Source: Desmonostoc vinosum HA7617-LM4 (GTDB lineage Bacteria; Cyanobacteriota; Cyanobacteriia; Cyanobacteriales; Nostocaceae). From it: a stretch of 64,000 nt of DNA. The notes beneath the pieces were generated by a model. It was given only the letters and a program-made list of their open reading frames with translations. It was not told the DNA's origin and searched no databases. Shown in pieces: positions 35,517 to 44,622 of this stretch. Location of the stretch: NCBI GenBank assembly GCA_019359515.1, contig JAHHHC010000010.1, positions 1 to 64,000 on the forward strand, read 5' to 3'. How positions within the stretch are numbered: position 1 is the stretch's first letter; every line of letters begins with the position of its first letter. Position numbers and translations under genes: made by a program.

Positions 35517-36098
35517 TCATAAACGCCAATAAACCCCATTCTCTCGCTGCATTAACTTGCAGCCAATCAACTCTCGTCGTAGTGTAGCGCAATCAGGATG
35601 ATAGCGCTTGAGAATTTCATTTACCATGGGTTCTGGATAGTTGACTCCCATCTCAAACTGACTTGCCAGCCACTCTAAAATCACTAAGCGCTTTTTGCGA
35701 CTAGCAGGAATTTCCTTGAGACGTTGCACAGAATTCTTGTCAAAAGCATTACCTTCTATATAGTTTTTCAGAACTTTGCTAGACCACACTTCAGTTTCCA
35801 AATCCTCAATCAAAGATGCCATTTGCTCAGGTGTGAAAATTTCCTTGCTCATGCTTTGCAACGTCTCGCTATCTAGCCTGTAGAGGTGGCTATTACCTTC
35901 AGGACGCATACTCACCAAATTCATGTTTTTCAATCTCGCCAAATGGTGGGAAACAGTCGGTTCTTTGAGTCGCAGTAGCATCGCCAATTCCTCAACGCTG
36001 CACTCTTGGTTAGCCAAGATACCCACAATCTTTAATCGACTCTCATCCGCTAACGCCTTGAAAAAGCTCAGCAAGACATTAAATTGCTCTTTTTGCAT
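35517..36098 (-). CDS. ArsR-family regulator with a C-terminal DUF2087-type domain (copy A)
   Basis: 193 aa. Residues 1-85 are a winged HTH of ArsR type: FKALADESRLKIVGILAN, SVEELAMLLRLKEPTVSHHL and LVSMRPEGNSHLYRLD. Residues about 120-193 form a DUF2087-type domain: IPASRKKRLVILEWLASQFE and YHPDCATLRRELIG. No cysteine metal site is obvious in the HTH, so the signal is unlikely to be a metal bound there. Two CTAATTAG palindromes lie upstream (36107-36130), probably autoregulatory. It is highly similar to copy B at 36348. Confidence 0.9.
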   Translation of the reverse strand: MQKEQFNVLLSFFKALADESRLKIVGILANQECSVEELAMLLRLKEPTVSHHLARLKNMNLVSMRPEGNSHLYRLDSETLQSMSKEIFTPEQMASLIEDLETEVWSSKVLKNYIEGNAFDKNSVQRLKEIPASRKKRLVILEWLASQFEMGVNYPEPMVNEILKRYHPDCATLRRELIGCKLMQRENGVYWRL

Positions 36099-36106
36099 AA
36101 CTAATC

Positions 36107-36130
36107 CTAATTAGATATCCATCTAATTAG
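36107..36130. promoter_or_regulatory. Paired CTAATTAG palindromes, probable ArsR operator (copy A)
   Basis: CTAATTAG at 36107-36114 and 36123-36130, starts 16 bases apart, 9 and 25 bases upstream of the start codon. The same octamer lies 30 bases upstream of copy B. Confidence 0.55.
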
Positions 36131-36186
36131 AAGTATATCTAAATTTATTTACGAATAGCACGCAAAAACCCATCCCCTTATGAGTG

Positions 36187-36290
36187 ATATCATGTCCGTT
36201 TAAAGACTTATGATTTGGCTGACGCGGAGATAGGGAGACGCAGGGACAAGGGAGAAATTTTTATGATAAGTGATTAGCCAGACATGATAT
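36187..36290. repeat. 104-bp MITE with ATATCATGTC ends, copy 1
   Basis: Ends ATATCATGTC and GACATGATAT. The inside (TTTAAAGACTTATGATTTGG, GACGCGGAGATAGGGAGACG, TTTTTATGATAAGTGATTAG) is nearly the same as the element at 44264-44366. It sits between the two ArsR genes, followed by 7-bp tandem repeats (36305-36345). Confidence 0.85.
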
Positions 36291-36347
36291 GAGGTGGTTA
36301 ACAAGTCCCCATTCCCCATTCCCCATTCCCCACTCCCCATTCCCCAC

Positions 36348-36938
36348 TCAAATCTGTCCTACACGCCAATAAACCCCATTTTCTCGCTGCATTAACTGAT
36401 AACCAACCAATTCACGCCGCAGAGTAGCGCAGTCAGGATGGTAGCGCTTGAGAATTTCGTTCACTGTGCGTTCTGGATACTGAATTCCTGCTTCAAATTG
36501 ACTTGCTAACCACTTGAGAACTACCAAGCGTTTTTTGCGGCTAGCAGGAATTTCCTTAAGGCGTTGAATAGATTCTCTGTCAAAGACATCACCCTCAAAA
36601 TAGTTTTTCAATATTTTGCTCTCCCATGCTTCAGTATCTACATCCTCAATCAAAGATGCAATTTGCTCAGGTGTGAAAATTTCTTTGCTAATGCTTTGTA
36701 AAGCTTCGCTATCTAACTGGTACAGACGGCTATTACCCTCTGGGCGCATAGTTACTAAGTTCAGTTCCTTGAGTTTCGCTAGATGATGAGATACTGTTGG
36801 TTCCTTAAGTTGCAGTAACACCGCCAATTCTTCGACGCTGCATTCCTGATTCGCTAGAATACCTACAATTTTTAATCGGCTTTCATCCGCCAAAGCTTTA
36901 AAAAATCTCAGTAATGTCTGAAACTGTTCTTTTTCCAT
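36348..36938 (-). CDS. ArsR-family regulator with a DUF2087-type domain (copy B)
   Basis: 196 aa, collinear with copy A without gaps and differing mostly by conservative changes. HTH: FKALADESRLKIVGILANQE, SVEELAVLLQLKEPTVSHHL; C-terminal: IPASRKKRLVVLKWLASQFE and YHPDCATLRRELVGYQLMQR. The different linker (YFEGDVFDRESIQ versus YIEGNAFDKNSVQ) shows that the copies have diverged for some time. It has its own CTAATTAG site. The two may heterodimerise or cross-regulate. Confidence 0.9.
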   Translation of the reverse strand: MEKEQFQTLLRFFKALADESRLKIVGILANQECSVEELAVLLQLKEPTVSHHLAKLKELNLVTMRPEGNSRLYQLDSEALQSISKEIFTPEQIASLIEDVDTEAWESKILKNYFEGDVFDRESIQRLKEIPASRKKRLVVLKWLASQFEAGIQYPERTVNEILKRYHPDCATLRRELVGYQLMQRENGVYWRVGQI

Positions 36939-37341
36939 AATTCATCATAATTAAATTCGACTTCTGTCTAATTAGAAAGAAATCAAACTAGTAGTGCTGT
37001 CCTCCTCTGATGCAGCATTGCTCTGTATAACGCTTAATTTGAATTAATGTTAATTTTTAATTTTTTTTGTAACAAATTGAGGTTTCTTAAGTTGTTCTTT
37101 ACATTTCGCCATGATAAGTCACTCATTAATTAAAAAAAACTGAAAGTGTAATCAAATAGGGCAATTTTGTTGTAAAGACAGTCAAGTTATTGAGTGTAAA
37201 CTAAAGCATTATGTATATGATTTTGCACAAAAGACAAATTTTCATTCTCAACTGAAAAATGTCATTTAATTTAAAATAATCGTGTTTTCAGCTACAGTTA
37301 TGCCTGAGTAAAGTGAGCAACAATAAGAAAAATAACTAGAA
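36939..37341. other. Divergent spacer with an ArsR operator
   Basis: CTAATTAG at 36968-36975, 30 bases upstream of copy B, with a degenerate partner (ATAATTAA) at 36948-36955. The rest is AT-rich with runs of A and T (37040-37140) and no gene. It must hold the promoter of the channel-like gene. Confidence 0.45.
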
Positions 37342-39078
37342 ATGCAGCTCTTCAAAATACGCTGCTGTTTCATGAAACCTCGAATTATCGTTTGTGGCTT
37401 AGGACGTACCGGATACAAAATCTTTCGTTTGCTGAGACAGCAGGGGGCATTTGTGATTGGCATTCATCAGCAAATCATCCCTGGTGAAACCGCAGGAGAT
37501 GTAATTGTTGGTGAGTTACATGTCGCTGCTACCCTGACAGCAGCCGGAATTGAACAGGCGCAGACTATAGTAATTGCTACCTCTGATGATGCGCTGAATT
37601 TGTCGATTATGATGCAAGCGCGGGTATTAAATCCCCAGATTCGGATTATTAACCGTTTCTATAATACAAATCTGGGCGATCGCTTGGATCAAACTTTGGT
37701 AGATCATCTAAGTATGAGTGTTGTCGGTTTGGCAGCACCAGTCTTTACATTTGCAGCTTTAGGAAACCAAGCCATTGGGCAAATCAAGTTATTTCAGCAA
37801 ACTTGGCCAATTCATGAAGAATACATTCATGAACACCACCCGTGGAGAGGTCGCAAGCTGAGTGAGTTGTGGGAAGACCGATCGCGGATGCTAATTTATT
37901 ACTTACCTGAGAAAGGTGAAATAGACTTAGTATCGGCGGTAATATCGGGACAAGAGATTAAAGTAGGCGATCGCTTAATTATTGGTACTCAACCCCAAAT
38001 TCGTCCCCAGCGGCGATCGTTGATTAGAAAACTGCTGAAAGTTGTGACAAATCTCCGGCAGTTTCAGCAACATGGGCGATCTGTATTGGTTGGTGCGATC
38101 GTCTTACTAGCAATAATTGTCATTGCCACGCTTACCTACATGTCAGCCAAGCTGAGTTTGTCTGTTGTCGATGCTCTATACTTTTCCGTAGGCATGATTA
38201 CTGGAGCAGGCGGTAATGACAAAGTTGTAGAAAATGCCCCTGACAGCATTAAAATATTTACCGTCGTCATGATGCTAGTTGGAGCAGTGGTGATTGGTAT
38301 TTGGTATGCAATGCTCACCGATTTTGTCTTAGGAAGCCGCTTCAAGCAATTTTGGGATGCGGCGCGTATTCCCCAACGCAATCATTATATTGTTTGTGGC
38401 TTGAGTGGCATCGGTCTGAGAATTATTCAGCAACTCCATGCCAACGGTCAAGAAGTAGTAGTCATTGAAACTGACTCTAACAATAAATATGTCAACACCG
38501 CCAGAGGTCTTGGTATTCCCGTAATTCAAGGTGATGCCAGTTTCCGCGCTACACTCAAAGCTAGTAATGTAGACACCGCTGCCGCAGTTCTGGCTGTCAC
38601 TAACAACGACGCCATCAACTTAGAGATTGCCCTCAAAGCCAAAGGACTATCACCCAGAATCCCTGTGATTGTCAATTATGCCGATCCCGATTTTGCTGGC
38701 ATGGCACAACAGGTATTTGACTTCGAGGCTGTACTCAGTCCCGCTGAACTAGCAGCCCCAGCTTTCGCTGCTGCCGCCCTTGGAGGACGCATTCTGGGCA
38801 ATGGCATTACAGCAGACAGTCTTTGGGTAGCTTTTGCAACCGTCATCACAGCTACACATCCCTTTTGCGGTCAGTGGGTAAAAGATGTAGCAATGTCTGC
38901 TGATTTTGTACCCTTATACTTAGAAACAGATTATCAAACCCTTCACGGCTGGGAACTGCTAGAAAATAGACTCAGTGCCGGTGATATCTTATATATGACT
39001 ATGCCCGCTACTAGACTATATCAATTGTGGCGTGATGAGCGAGTTTGCGAAGTACACGCACATATTTCTAATTCTTAA
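37342..39078 (+). CDS. RCK-channel-RCK protein (TrkA-N domains around a two-TM pore)
   Basis: 578 aa. Residues 13-130 are a TrkA-N/RCK domain with the NAD-type motif CGLGRTGYK; 140-217 a TrkA-C-like domain (KVGDRLIIGT). Then TM1 (247-268), a re-entrant pore-like segment SVGMITGAGGNDK (282-294) and TM2 (303-328). A second TrkA-N (348-460, VCGLSGIGLR) and TrkA-C follow. The order RCK-TM-P-TM-RCK is like K+ channels with double RCK rings, but the filter has GAGG in place of GYG, so K+ selectivity is doubtful. ATG 37372 is an alternative start. A strong hairpin follows at 39120. Confidence 0.8.
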   Translation: MQLFKIRCCFMKPRIIVCGLGRTGYKIFRLLRQQGAFVIGIHQQIIPGETAGDVIVGELHVAATLTAAGIEQAQTIVIATSDDALNLSIMMQARVLNPQIRIINRFYNTNLGDRLDQTLVDHLSMSVVGLAAPVFTFAALGNQAIGQIKLFQQTWPIHEEYIHEHHPWRGRKLSELWEDRSRMLIYYLPEKGEIDLVSAVISGQEIKVGDRLIIGTQPQIRPQRRSLIRKLLKVVTNLRQFQQHGRSVLVGAIVLLAIIVIATLTYMSAKLSLSVVDALYFSVGMITGAGGNDKVVENAPDSIKIFTVVMMLVGAVVIGIWYAMLTDFVLGSRFKQFWDAARIPQRNHYIVCGLSGIGLRIIQQLHANGQEVVVIETDSNNKYVNTARGLGIPVIQGDASFRATLKASNVDTAAAVLAVTNNDAINLEIALKAKGLSPRIPVIVNYADPDFAGMAQQVFDFEAVLSPAELAAPAFAAAALGGRILGNGITADSLWVAFATVITATHPFCGQWVKDVAMSADFVPLYLETDYQTLHGWELLENRLSAGDILYMTMPATRLYQLWRDERVCEVHAHISNS

Positions 39079-39119
39079 CTAGTTCCGTGGGTTTAAGTCC
39101 CCCGGTTCTATAATCGGCA

Positions 39120-39155
39120 AGTTTTGTATTGGGGTTCAATCCCCATTACAAAACT
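39120..39155 (+). terminator. Hairpin behind the channel gene
   Basis: AGTTTTGTATTGGGG (39120-39134) pairs with 39141-39155 with one mismatch, around a 6-base loop. Its right arm is the same CCCCATTACAAAACT that precedes repeat copy 1 at 12273. Confidence 0.6.
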
Positions 39156-39310
39156 TAATTACGTTAGCGTTAGCGAAGCGGTAGCGAGTCCTCGATAGCG
39201 TCAGCGTAAAGCCTACGGCATAGCTTCGCTTAGAGCGACACAGGAGCGTCGCGTCATTACAAATTACGTTAGCGCAGCGTTAGCGAGTCCTCGAGCGTCA
39301 TTACGAATTA
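39156..39310. repeat. TTAGCG-type dispersed repeat, copy 3
   Basis: Contains GTTAGCGAAGCGGTAGCG, AAAGCCTACGGCATAGC and AGGAGCGTCGCGTCATTAC, ending ATTACGAATTA. Arranged as in copies 1 and 4. Confidence 0.85.
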
Positions 39311-39405
39311 TTTAATGGGGAGTAGGGAAAAAATATTTCTTTTTGTTAGCTTAGCGGTAGCGAGTCCGCGAGCATTATTTTGAATTTTAAATTTTGAAAA
39401 CTGAT

Positions 39406-40185
39406 TCAAAATGTTGGTTTTTGAAACAGCAGTAAAGATAGAAAAAAATCCATCATAAAAATTGATACCCAAGTGGTCACAACTGCTTTTGTTGCTGATT
39501 CTCCTACTTCTTTTGCTCCTCCTTTAGTAGTTAATCCCCAACTACAACCAATGACAGCAACTAGTAGCCCAAAAAGAAATCCTTTGAGCAAAATAATATA
39601 CATATCTGCCGGCTCTAAAAAATCTCTGACAGACTCTAAAAATGTTTCTGGCTCAATTTGATAAAACTGGGCTGCGGCAAAAACTCCACCACTAATGCCC
39701 GTAACTAAAGCAAAAACAGTCATGAAGGGCAACATTAAACAGCAAGCAATTACTCTAGGAAGTACTAAATAATCAATTGGATCAGTTTTAAGCATATAAA
39801 GAGCATCTATTTGCTCTGTGACGCGCATTGCACCTAATTCGGCTGCAAAAGCCGAACCAACTTGACCTGCTAAAATACTGGCGGTCAAAATTGGAGCTAA
39901 TTCTCTACAAAAAGCTAGGGCAAAAGCACCTCCTACAGTATTCACAGCATTAAATCGTATTAATTCTCTAGCTGTTTGAATAGTAAAAATCATACCTGCA
40001 AAACCACTCACCAGCAGCACTGGAGAAATAGAAGCTGGCCCAGCAGTTACCATATGTTGTAAAATTTTACGGTAGTACGTTTTCCCTTGAAGTAAATGCA
40101 GCCAAACTTGACCGAAAAGCAACACTGCGGCAAAACAGCGTACAGTCCAGGATTGCTCGAAATTTTTGGGGGTTTGCAATTTCAT
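39406..40185 (-). CDS. MlaE-family ABC lipid-transport permease
   Basis: 259 aa from the methionine at 40185 (MKLQTPKNFEQSW); the frame is open to 40230. It has five to six hydrophobic segments and the MlaE signatures FAGMIFTIQTARELIRF, FCRELAPILTASILAGQVGS and AELGAMRVTEQIDAL, with the coupling-helix phrase YLVLPRVIACCLMLP. Such permeases move phospholipids or similar lipids between the inner and outer membranes (chloroplast TGD1 is the plant form). No ATPase or MCE gene lies beside it here; those partners must be elsewhere. Confidence 0.9.
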   Translation of the reverse strand: MKLQTPKNFEQSWTVRCFAAVLLFGQVWLHLLQGKTYYRKILQHMVTAGPASISPVLLVSGFAGMIFTIQTARELIRFNAVNTVGGAFALAFCRELAPILTASILAGQVGSAFAAELGAMRVTEQIDALYMLKTDPIDYLVLPRVIACCLMLPFMTVFALVTGISGGVFAAAQFYQIEPETFLESVRDFLEPADMYIILLKGFLFGLLVAVIGCSWGLTTKGGAKEVGESATKAVVTTWVSIFMMDFFLSLLLFQKPTF

Positions 40186-40367
40186 TACCCTTAAGACTGA
40201 CTTCTTTATATTAATGTCAGGGTACAACACTAAATAGCTTTACTTACTGCTTGCTCAGAAAGTTTCTCAACAGTTTATAGATGAGTAATAGCTGCAAAAA
40301 CCCTCCAGTCCCCCTGCTGTGTCACAATAAAAAACTGTAATAAGAAAAATATAGTTAAGGTAATATA

Positions 40368-41492
40368 GTGAGTCCAACTGCTCAATCTCCAGCCAGTACG
40401 CGCCGTGTAGTGTTTCCTTTCACAGCAATTGTAGGTCAGGAAGAGATGAAACTGGCATTACTGTTAAACGTGATTGATCCCAAAATAGGTGGTGTAATGA
40501 TTATGGGCGATCGCGGCACCGGCAAAACTACAACTATCCGGGCTTTAGCAGATCTCCTACCAGAAATTTCTGTGGTTGCCAACGATCCTTTCAACAGCGA
40601 CTCCACAGACTCAGATTTGATGAGTGATGAAGTCCGCAAACAATTAGAACAAGGAGCAGAAATTCCTGTAGTCTACAAAAAAGTCCAAATGGTAGACTTG
40701 CCTTTAGGAGCTACAGAAGACCGAGTTTGTGGCACTATCGACATTGAGAAAGCTTTGTCTGAGGGTGTCAAAGCCTTTGAACCAGGACTACTTGCCAAAG
40801 CTAACCGAGGTATCCTCTACGTAGATGAAGTCAACCTTCTAGATGATCACCTCGTAGACGTGCTACTCGACTCTGCCGCTAGCGGCTGGAACACCGTAGA
40901 ACGGGAAGGTATTTCTATCCGTCACCCGGCGCGTTTCGTACTTGTCGGTTCTGGCAACCCAGAAGAAGGCGAACTTCGCCCCCAATTACTCGACCGCTTT
41001 GGAATGCACGCCGAAATTCACACAGTTAAAGAACCTACTTTAAGGGTGGAAATCGTAGAGCAGCGCGCCGAATTTGACCAAAATCCCCTAGAATTCCTCG
41101 AAAAGCACAAATCGCAGCAAGAAGCATTGCAACAGCAAATCGTTAATGCTCAGCAGCTTTTACCAGCAGTTAAAATTGATTATGACCTACGGGTTAAAAT
41201 TTCTGAAGTTTGTTCAGAACTAGACGTAGACGGCTTGCGTGGTGACATCGTTACCAACCGTGCCGCTAAAGCATTAACAGCATTTGAAGGACGCACCGAA
41301 GTTACAGTTGATGATATCCGTCGTGTCATGACTCTATGCCTACGTCACAGACTGCGAAAAGACCCTCTAGAATCGATTGACTCTGGCTATAAAGTTGCAA
41401 AAGCTTTTAGTCGCGTCTTCGGTATAGAACTACCAGAAGAAGGTAATGCCCAAAAAAACGGCATAGGTCAAGTTAAAACCAGTGTTCGTTAA
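40368..41492 (+). CDS. chlI: Magnesium chelatase ATPase subunit I
   Basis: 374 aa with a GTG start. AAA+ motifs: Walker [16 protein letters not shown], Walker [19 protein letters not shown], and the sensor [20 protein letters not shown]. The insertion loop [18 protein letters not shown] and C-terminal helical lid ([16 protein letters not shown]) match ChlI/BchI. It forms the ATPase ring with ChlD that drives Mg2+ insertion into protoporphyrin IX by ChlH, the first committed chlorophyll step. Transcribed alone. Confidence 0.97.
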   Translation: MSPTAQSPASTRRVVFPFTAIVGQEEMKLALLLNVIDPKIGGVMIMGDRGTGKTTTIRALADLLPEISVVANDPFNSDSTDSDLMSDEVRKQLEQGAEIPVVYKKVQMVDLPLGATEDRVCGTIDIEKALSEGVKAFEPGLLAKANRGILYVDEVNLLDDHLVDVLLDSAASGWNTVEREGISIRHPARFVLVGSGNPEEGELRPQLLDRFGMHAEIHTVKEPTLRVEIVEQRAEFDQNPLEFLEKHKSQQEALQQQIVNAQQLLPAVKIDYDLRVKISEVCSELDVDGLRGDIVTNRAAKALTAFEGRTEVTVDDIRRVMTLCLRHRLRKDPLESIDSGYKVAKAFSRVFGIELPEEGNAQKNGIGQVKTSVR

Positions 41493-41626
41493 TTTAAAGT
41501 TTGTCATTGGTCATTGGTTATTCACAAATGACGAAGCGCAAAGTCTGAGCGTCGGCTTCCGGCGAACAGAACTTTGTAAGAGAGGACAAATGACAACTAA
41601 CAAAAAAATTCAACTCATTACCAATT

Positions 41627-41923
41627 ATGAGATTTTGGCAATTTTGGTTTAACACTTGTATTTTATCTAGCCAATACAACCCGCCCCGGTTTATAGAATT
41701 ATTGATGCTTGTGCTAGCGATCGCTATGCTAGCAATAGCGAGTTTTTTACCAGACAGACCATATTTAATCCTGGGCTTGAGCTTAGTAGTTGGGGCATCT
41801 ATCTCTATCTTAGTACGAGAAGCGATCGCCCCATCACCCCAAACACGCATCACCCAATTCACAGCATTACTTTTACTTTTGATCAGTCTATACGGCTTCG
41901 CAGACTTAATGTACACTCTTTAA
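41627..41923 (+). CDS. Small membrane protein, 98 aa
   Basis: Three hydrophobic segments: LLMLVLAIAMLAIASFLP (about 26-43), YLILGLSLVVGASISILV (about 46-63) and FTALLLLLISLYGFADLM (about 78-95). The N-terminus has RFWQFWFNTCIL. It looks like a conserved-type cyanobacterial membrane protein; no function is known to me. A TTAGCG-unrelated spacer of 130 bases separates it from chlI, and a ribosome site is not obvious. Confidence 0.6.
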   Translation: MRFWQFWFNTCILSSQYNPPRFIELLMLVLAIAMLAIASFLPDRPYLILGLSLVVGASISILVREAIAPSPQTRITQFTALLLLLISLYGFADLMYTL

Positions 41924-41987
41924 CTAAACTCGATATAAGTAAAAAATTGGCAGCAAGAATACAGTTTACTAATCGCCCATTCCCTAA

Positions 41988-43076
41988 TTACCATCCTTGC
42001 ATTTCTACTAATTCCATACACAATTCATTAATTTGTTCCAAATCTGGTCTAGCAGGTAAGGTAGATTGCCCATAAACAATTTCCATTTCTGCAACTAAAT
42101 CCTCTGCCATTTTCATCAATTGTTCATATGAATACTCACCCTTTAAAATAGCTTTTAAATCTTCAACGTCTCCAGCTATTCTCCTATCAACAATTACTGC
42201 TCCTTGCCGCAATATTTCCAAACCACTGCGTAATAATCGAATACAATGCATTCCATGCTTGAGGTCATAACCTGACTTTCTTTCCATCTCCGCTCTTGCT
42301 GGATTTCTATTTTTTTGCCAAGCTAAATAAGCCTGCCATTCTCTTAAAGCTATTTGATAATTTTGGCTTTTTTGCAGCAAGCGAATAAAGTCTTTACGAC
42401 TATTTGTTAACTTTTGAGTATAATCTAAAGTCTCATCAGATAAAGTATATTGTTTTAACACTCCTTTAAAGTCAATATCTGCCGTCAGTAATTTGTACAA
42501 TTGTTCGGCTTCTTCTAAAAACTCAATCCGTCCTCTAATTAAGTTATAAAGATATTCTAGAAAAGCGTTAAGCTCATCTTTGGTCAGTGGTGTTTCGTCT
42601 TCTATCGCAAAATCAAAAGGCAATGGTTTCTTTTGCGGAGGATTTAACAACCACTTACGATGAGTTTCCATCTTTTTAATTTGAGCAAAAGCATAACCAG
42701 AATAAGTATGCTTAACTTTTTTAGTTAGAAATATCTTTTTGTGGCTAATCAAGTGCTGTCCCACAGAAGTTAAGACAGGATAATTATTCAACCACAGTAA
42801 TTCTAAAATATTAGGATTTGCCCCCGCCAATAACTGGAGAATTTTCTTTAACTCATATATAACTGTGTCTTTATTACCATCTAAAAATGAAAATTTTCCT
42901 GGTTCATCCCAACCAGCATCTTTTTGTTCTATATGGTCAAATCCTAAGTAATACCTTTTAGGTGCAATAAACACTCCCCGATAATCAAAGTCAGATTCGG
43001 GACGATTTAAACCATAGCCGTGGCTACCTGCCAACCCAATCAAAATCGCTCTTTGTTCAACTTCTATTCTTTTCAT
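41988..43076 (-). CDS. Nucleotidyltransferase (RlaP/YcgL-type, DNA polymerase beta superfamily)
   Basis: 362 aa. The N-terminal MNT fold has AILIGLAGSHGYGLNRPESD followed by FDYRGVFI, with the GSxxYG and DxD metal pair, as in the predicted nucleotidyltransferase family COG3541. The rest (about 100-362) is helical, with HGMHCIRLLRSGLEILRQGA, a phrase usual in that family. It could add nucleotides to RNA or protein, or be an end-processing enzyme; the family has little experimental data. Intact and transcribed alone. Confidence 0.85.
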   Translation of the reverse strand: MKRIEVEQRAILIGLAGSHGYGLNRPESDFDYRGVFIAPKRYYLGFDHIEQKDAGWDEPGKFSFLDGNKDTVIYELKKILQLLAGANPNILELLWLNNYPVLTSVGQHLISHKKIFLTKKVKHTYSGYAFAQIKKMETHRKWLLNPPQKKPLPFDFAIEDETPLTKDELNAFLEYLYNLIRGRIEFLEEAEQLYKLLTADIDFKGVLKQYTLSDETLDYTQKLTNSRKDFIRLLQKSQNYQIALREWQAYLAWQKNRNPARAEMERKSGYDLKHGMHCIRLLRSGLEILRQGAVIVDRRIAGDVEDLKAILKGEYSYEQLMKMAEDLVAEMEIVYGQSTLPARPDLEQINELCMELVEMQGW

Positions 43077-43402
43077 AACACCTGCTTAAAATATTGCCAT
43101 CCTAACTCACAAGTTAAAGGGATTGGAAACGACAAGATAATTAAAGCAGGGAAAATCTGAGTAACGAATACCATTACTCAGATTATTGCTGTTCTGTGTC
43201 TTGGTTAACTACACAACCAGCAAGTAACATTCCGCTTCTTTGTCTGAAATTAGGAATTTAGTATTATAGGTTGACTTAGCGCTTTTTAATAGGATACGAT
43301 TTGAGATTGTCTGTCTAATTCTCGCTCGGATCAGGTAGACATATTGCAAAAGCTGACAGAATCAAAGCCAGCTACCTGTACGGCAAACTTAAGGACAATT
43401 CC
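43077..43402. other. Divergent spacer upstream of rplU
   Basis: No gene. It holds a candidate rplU promoter (separate entry) and a roughly 100-base leader with a possible ribosome site AAGGA at about 43391. Confidence 0.4.
43271..43300 (+). promoter_or_regulatory. Candidate sigma-70 promoter of rplU-rpmA
   Basis: TTGACT (43271-43276), 18 bases, TACGAT (43295-43300). It would give a leader of about 95 bases before rplU. Confidence 0.35.
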
Positions 43403-43810
43403 ATGACCTACGCGATTATTGAAACTGGTGGCAAACAATTAAGAGTAGAGCCAGGCCGATTCTACGACATTGAACTGTTAACTGCCGAACCAGACGAAAA
43501 AGTTACAATAGAAGCAGTATTACTTGTGCATCACGATGGCGAACTCTCTATTGGGCAGCCCCTTGTGGCAGGTGCGACTGTAGAAGGGACTGTATTACGA
43601 CACTTTAGAGATCGAAAAGTCCTGGTATATAAGATGAAGCCGAAAAAGAAAACCCGTAAAAAGCGGGGGCATCGTCAGGAAGTTACCAGATTGATGATTG
43701 ATTCGATTATCCTCAATGGTGCAGTCTTAGCAGCTGAAACTGAGACAAGTGCAACACCTGTCGCTGATGATCTCGCTGCCCAAGAAACTGAACCCGCCAC
43801 CGAAGAATAA
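43403..43810 (+). CDS. rplU: Large ribosomal subunit protein bL21
   Basis: 135 aa, with a C-terminal acidic tail common in cyanobacteria ([11 protein letters not shown]). Signature: [20 protein letters not shown], then [20 protein letters not shown] which contacts 23S rRNA. First gene of a two-gene unit with rpmA, 27 bases apart. Confidence 0.97.
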   Translation: MTYAIIETGGKQLRVEPGRFYDIELLTAEPDEKVTIEAVLLVHHDGELSIGQPLVAGATVEGTVLRHFRDRKVLVYKMKPKKKTRKKRGHRQEVTRLMIDSIILNGAVLAAETETSATPVADDLAAQETEPATEE

Positions 43811-43837
43811 AGAGAAATAAACATATAAGAGGAAATT

Positions 43838-44134
43838 ATGGCTCATAAGAAAGGAACAGGTAGTACACGTAACGGTCGCGATTCTAATGCTCAACGTTTG
43901 GGTGTCAAACGTTACGGTGGTCAAACTGTACGTGCAGGAAACATTCTCGTGCGTCAGCGCGGCACTAAATTTCACCCAGGTAATAATGTCGGTATTGGCA
44001 GCGATGATACTTTGTTTGCCTTAATTGACGGCGTTGTCACATTTGAAAGAAAAGGCAAAACCCGTAAAAAAGTTAGCGTTTACGCAGCTGCTACCGCAGT
44101 TGAAGCAACACCAGTTGAGGCAGTAGCTAGCTGA
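43838..44134 (+). CDS. rpmA: Large ribosomal subunit protein bL27
   Basis: 98 aa. [20 protein letters not shown] is the universal N-terminus that reaches towards the peptidyl-transferase centre; [20 protein letters not shown] follows. No cleavable Firmicutes-type extension. The stop is followed by a good terminator at 44179. Confidence 0.97.
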   Translation: MAHKKGTGSTRNGRDSNAQRLGVKRYGGQTVRAGNILVRQRGTKFHPGNNVGIGSDDTLFALIDGVVTFERKGKTRKKVSVYAAATAVEATPVEAVAS

Positions 44135-44178
44135 GTCTATCTTTAGCTGCAAATGCTCTTGAGGTGAAATATTTTTAC

Positions 44179-44209
44179 GGGGTGTGTTAGCCAAAAGCTA
44201 GCGCACCCC
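44179..44209 (+). terminator. Terminator behind rplU-rpmA
   Basis: GGGGTGTGTTAGC (44179-44191), loop of 5, then GCTAGCGCACCCC (44197-44209); 13 pairs with two G-U type. Followed by ATTTTGCT. Confidence 0.8.
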
Positions 44210-44263
44210 ATTTTGCTCTAAAAAACACCGAAATTTCTCCCCCCTGCTTCCAGTCACTGAGTA

Positions 44264-44366
44264 ATACCATGTCCGTTTAAAGACTTATGATTTGGCTGAC
44301 ACGGAGATAGGGAGACGCGGGGACGCGGAGAAATTTTTATGATAAGTGATTAGCCGGACATGATAT
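44264..44366. repeat. 103-bp MITE with ATATCATGTC-type ends, copy 2
   Basis: Same order and nearly the same bases as 36187-36290; its left end has ATACCATGTC and its right end GACATGATAT. It lies in the spacer behind rpmA. Confidence 0.85.
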
Positions 44367-44432
44367 AATACCAATTCTCCAAAATTCGGCTACACATTCA
44401 AACTCCGAAACTCCTACTAAATAAGAGTTTCT

Positions 44433-44618
44433 TAATTACGTTAGCGCAGCGTTAGCGAGTCCTCGAGCGTCATTACGAACTTGTACTGAGCGAAGTCGAA
44501 GTATTACGAATTACGTTAGCGTAGCGGTAGCGAGTCATCGATAGGGTCAGCGTAAAGCCTACGGCATAGCTTCGCTTAGAGCGACACAGGAGCGTCGCGT
44601 CATTACGAATTACGAATT
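44433..44618. repeat. TTAGCG-type dispersed repeat, copy 4
   Basis: Two modules joined through TGAGCGAAGTCGAAGTATTA; it contains AAAGCCTACGGCATAGC and ends ATTACGAATTACGAATTGG. It abuts the stop codon of the phosphodiesterase gene at 44623. Confidence 0.85.
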
Positions 44619-44622
44619 GGTA

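Noticed and set aside
39090-39160. tRNA-like stretch with GGTTCAATCCC
   Set aside because: No acceptor or anticodon stem; it is the arm of a terminator-like hairpin.
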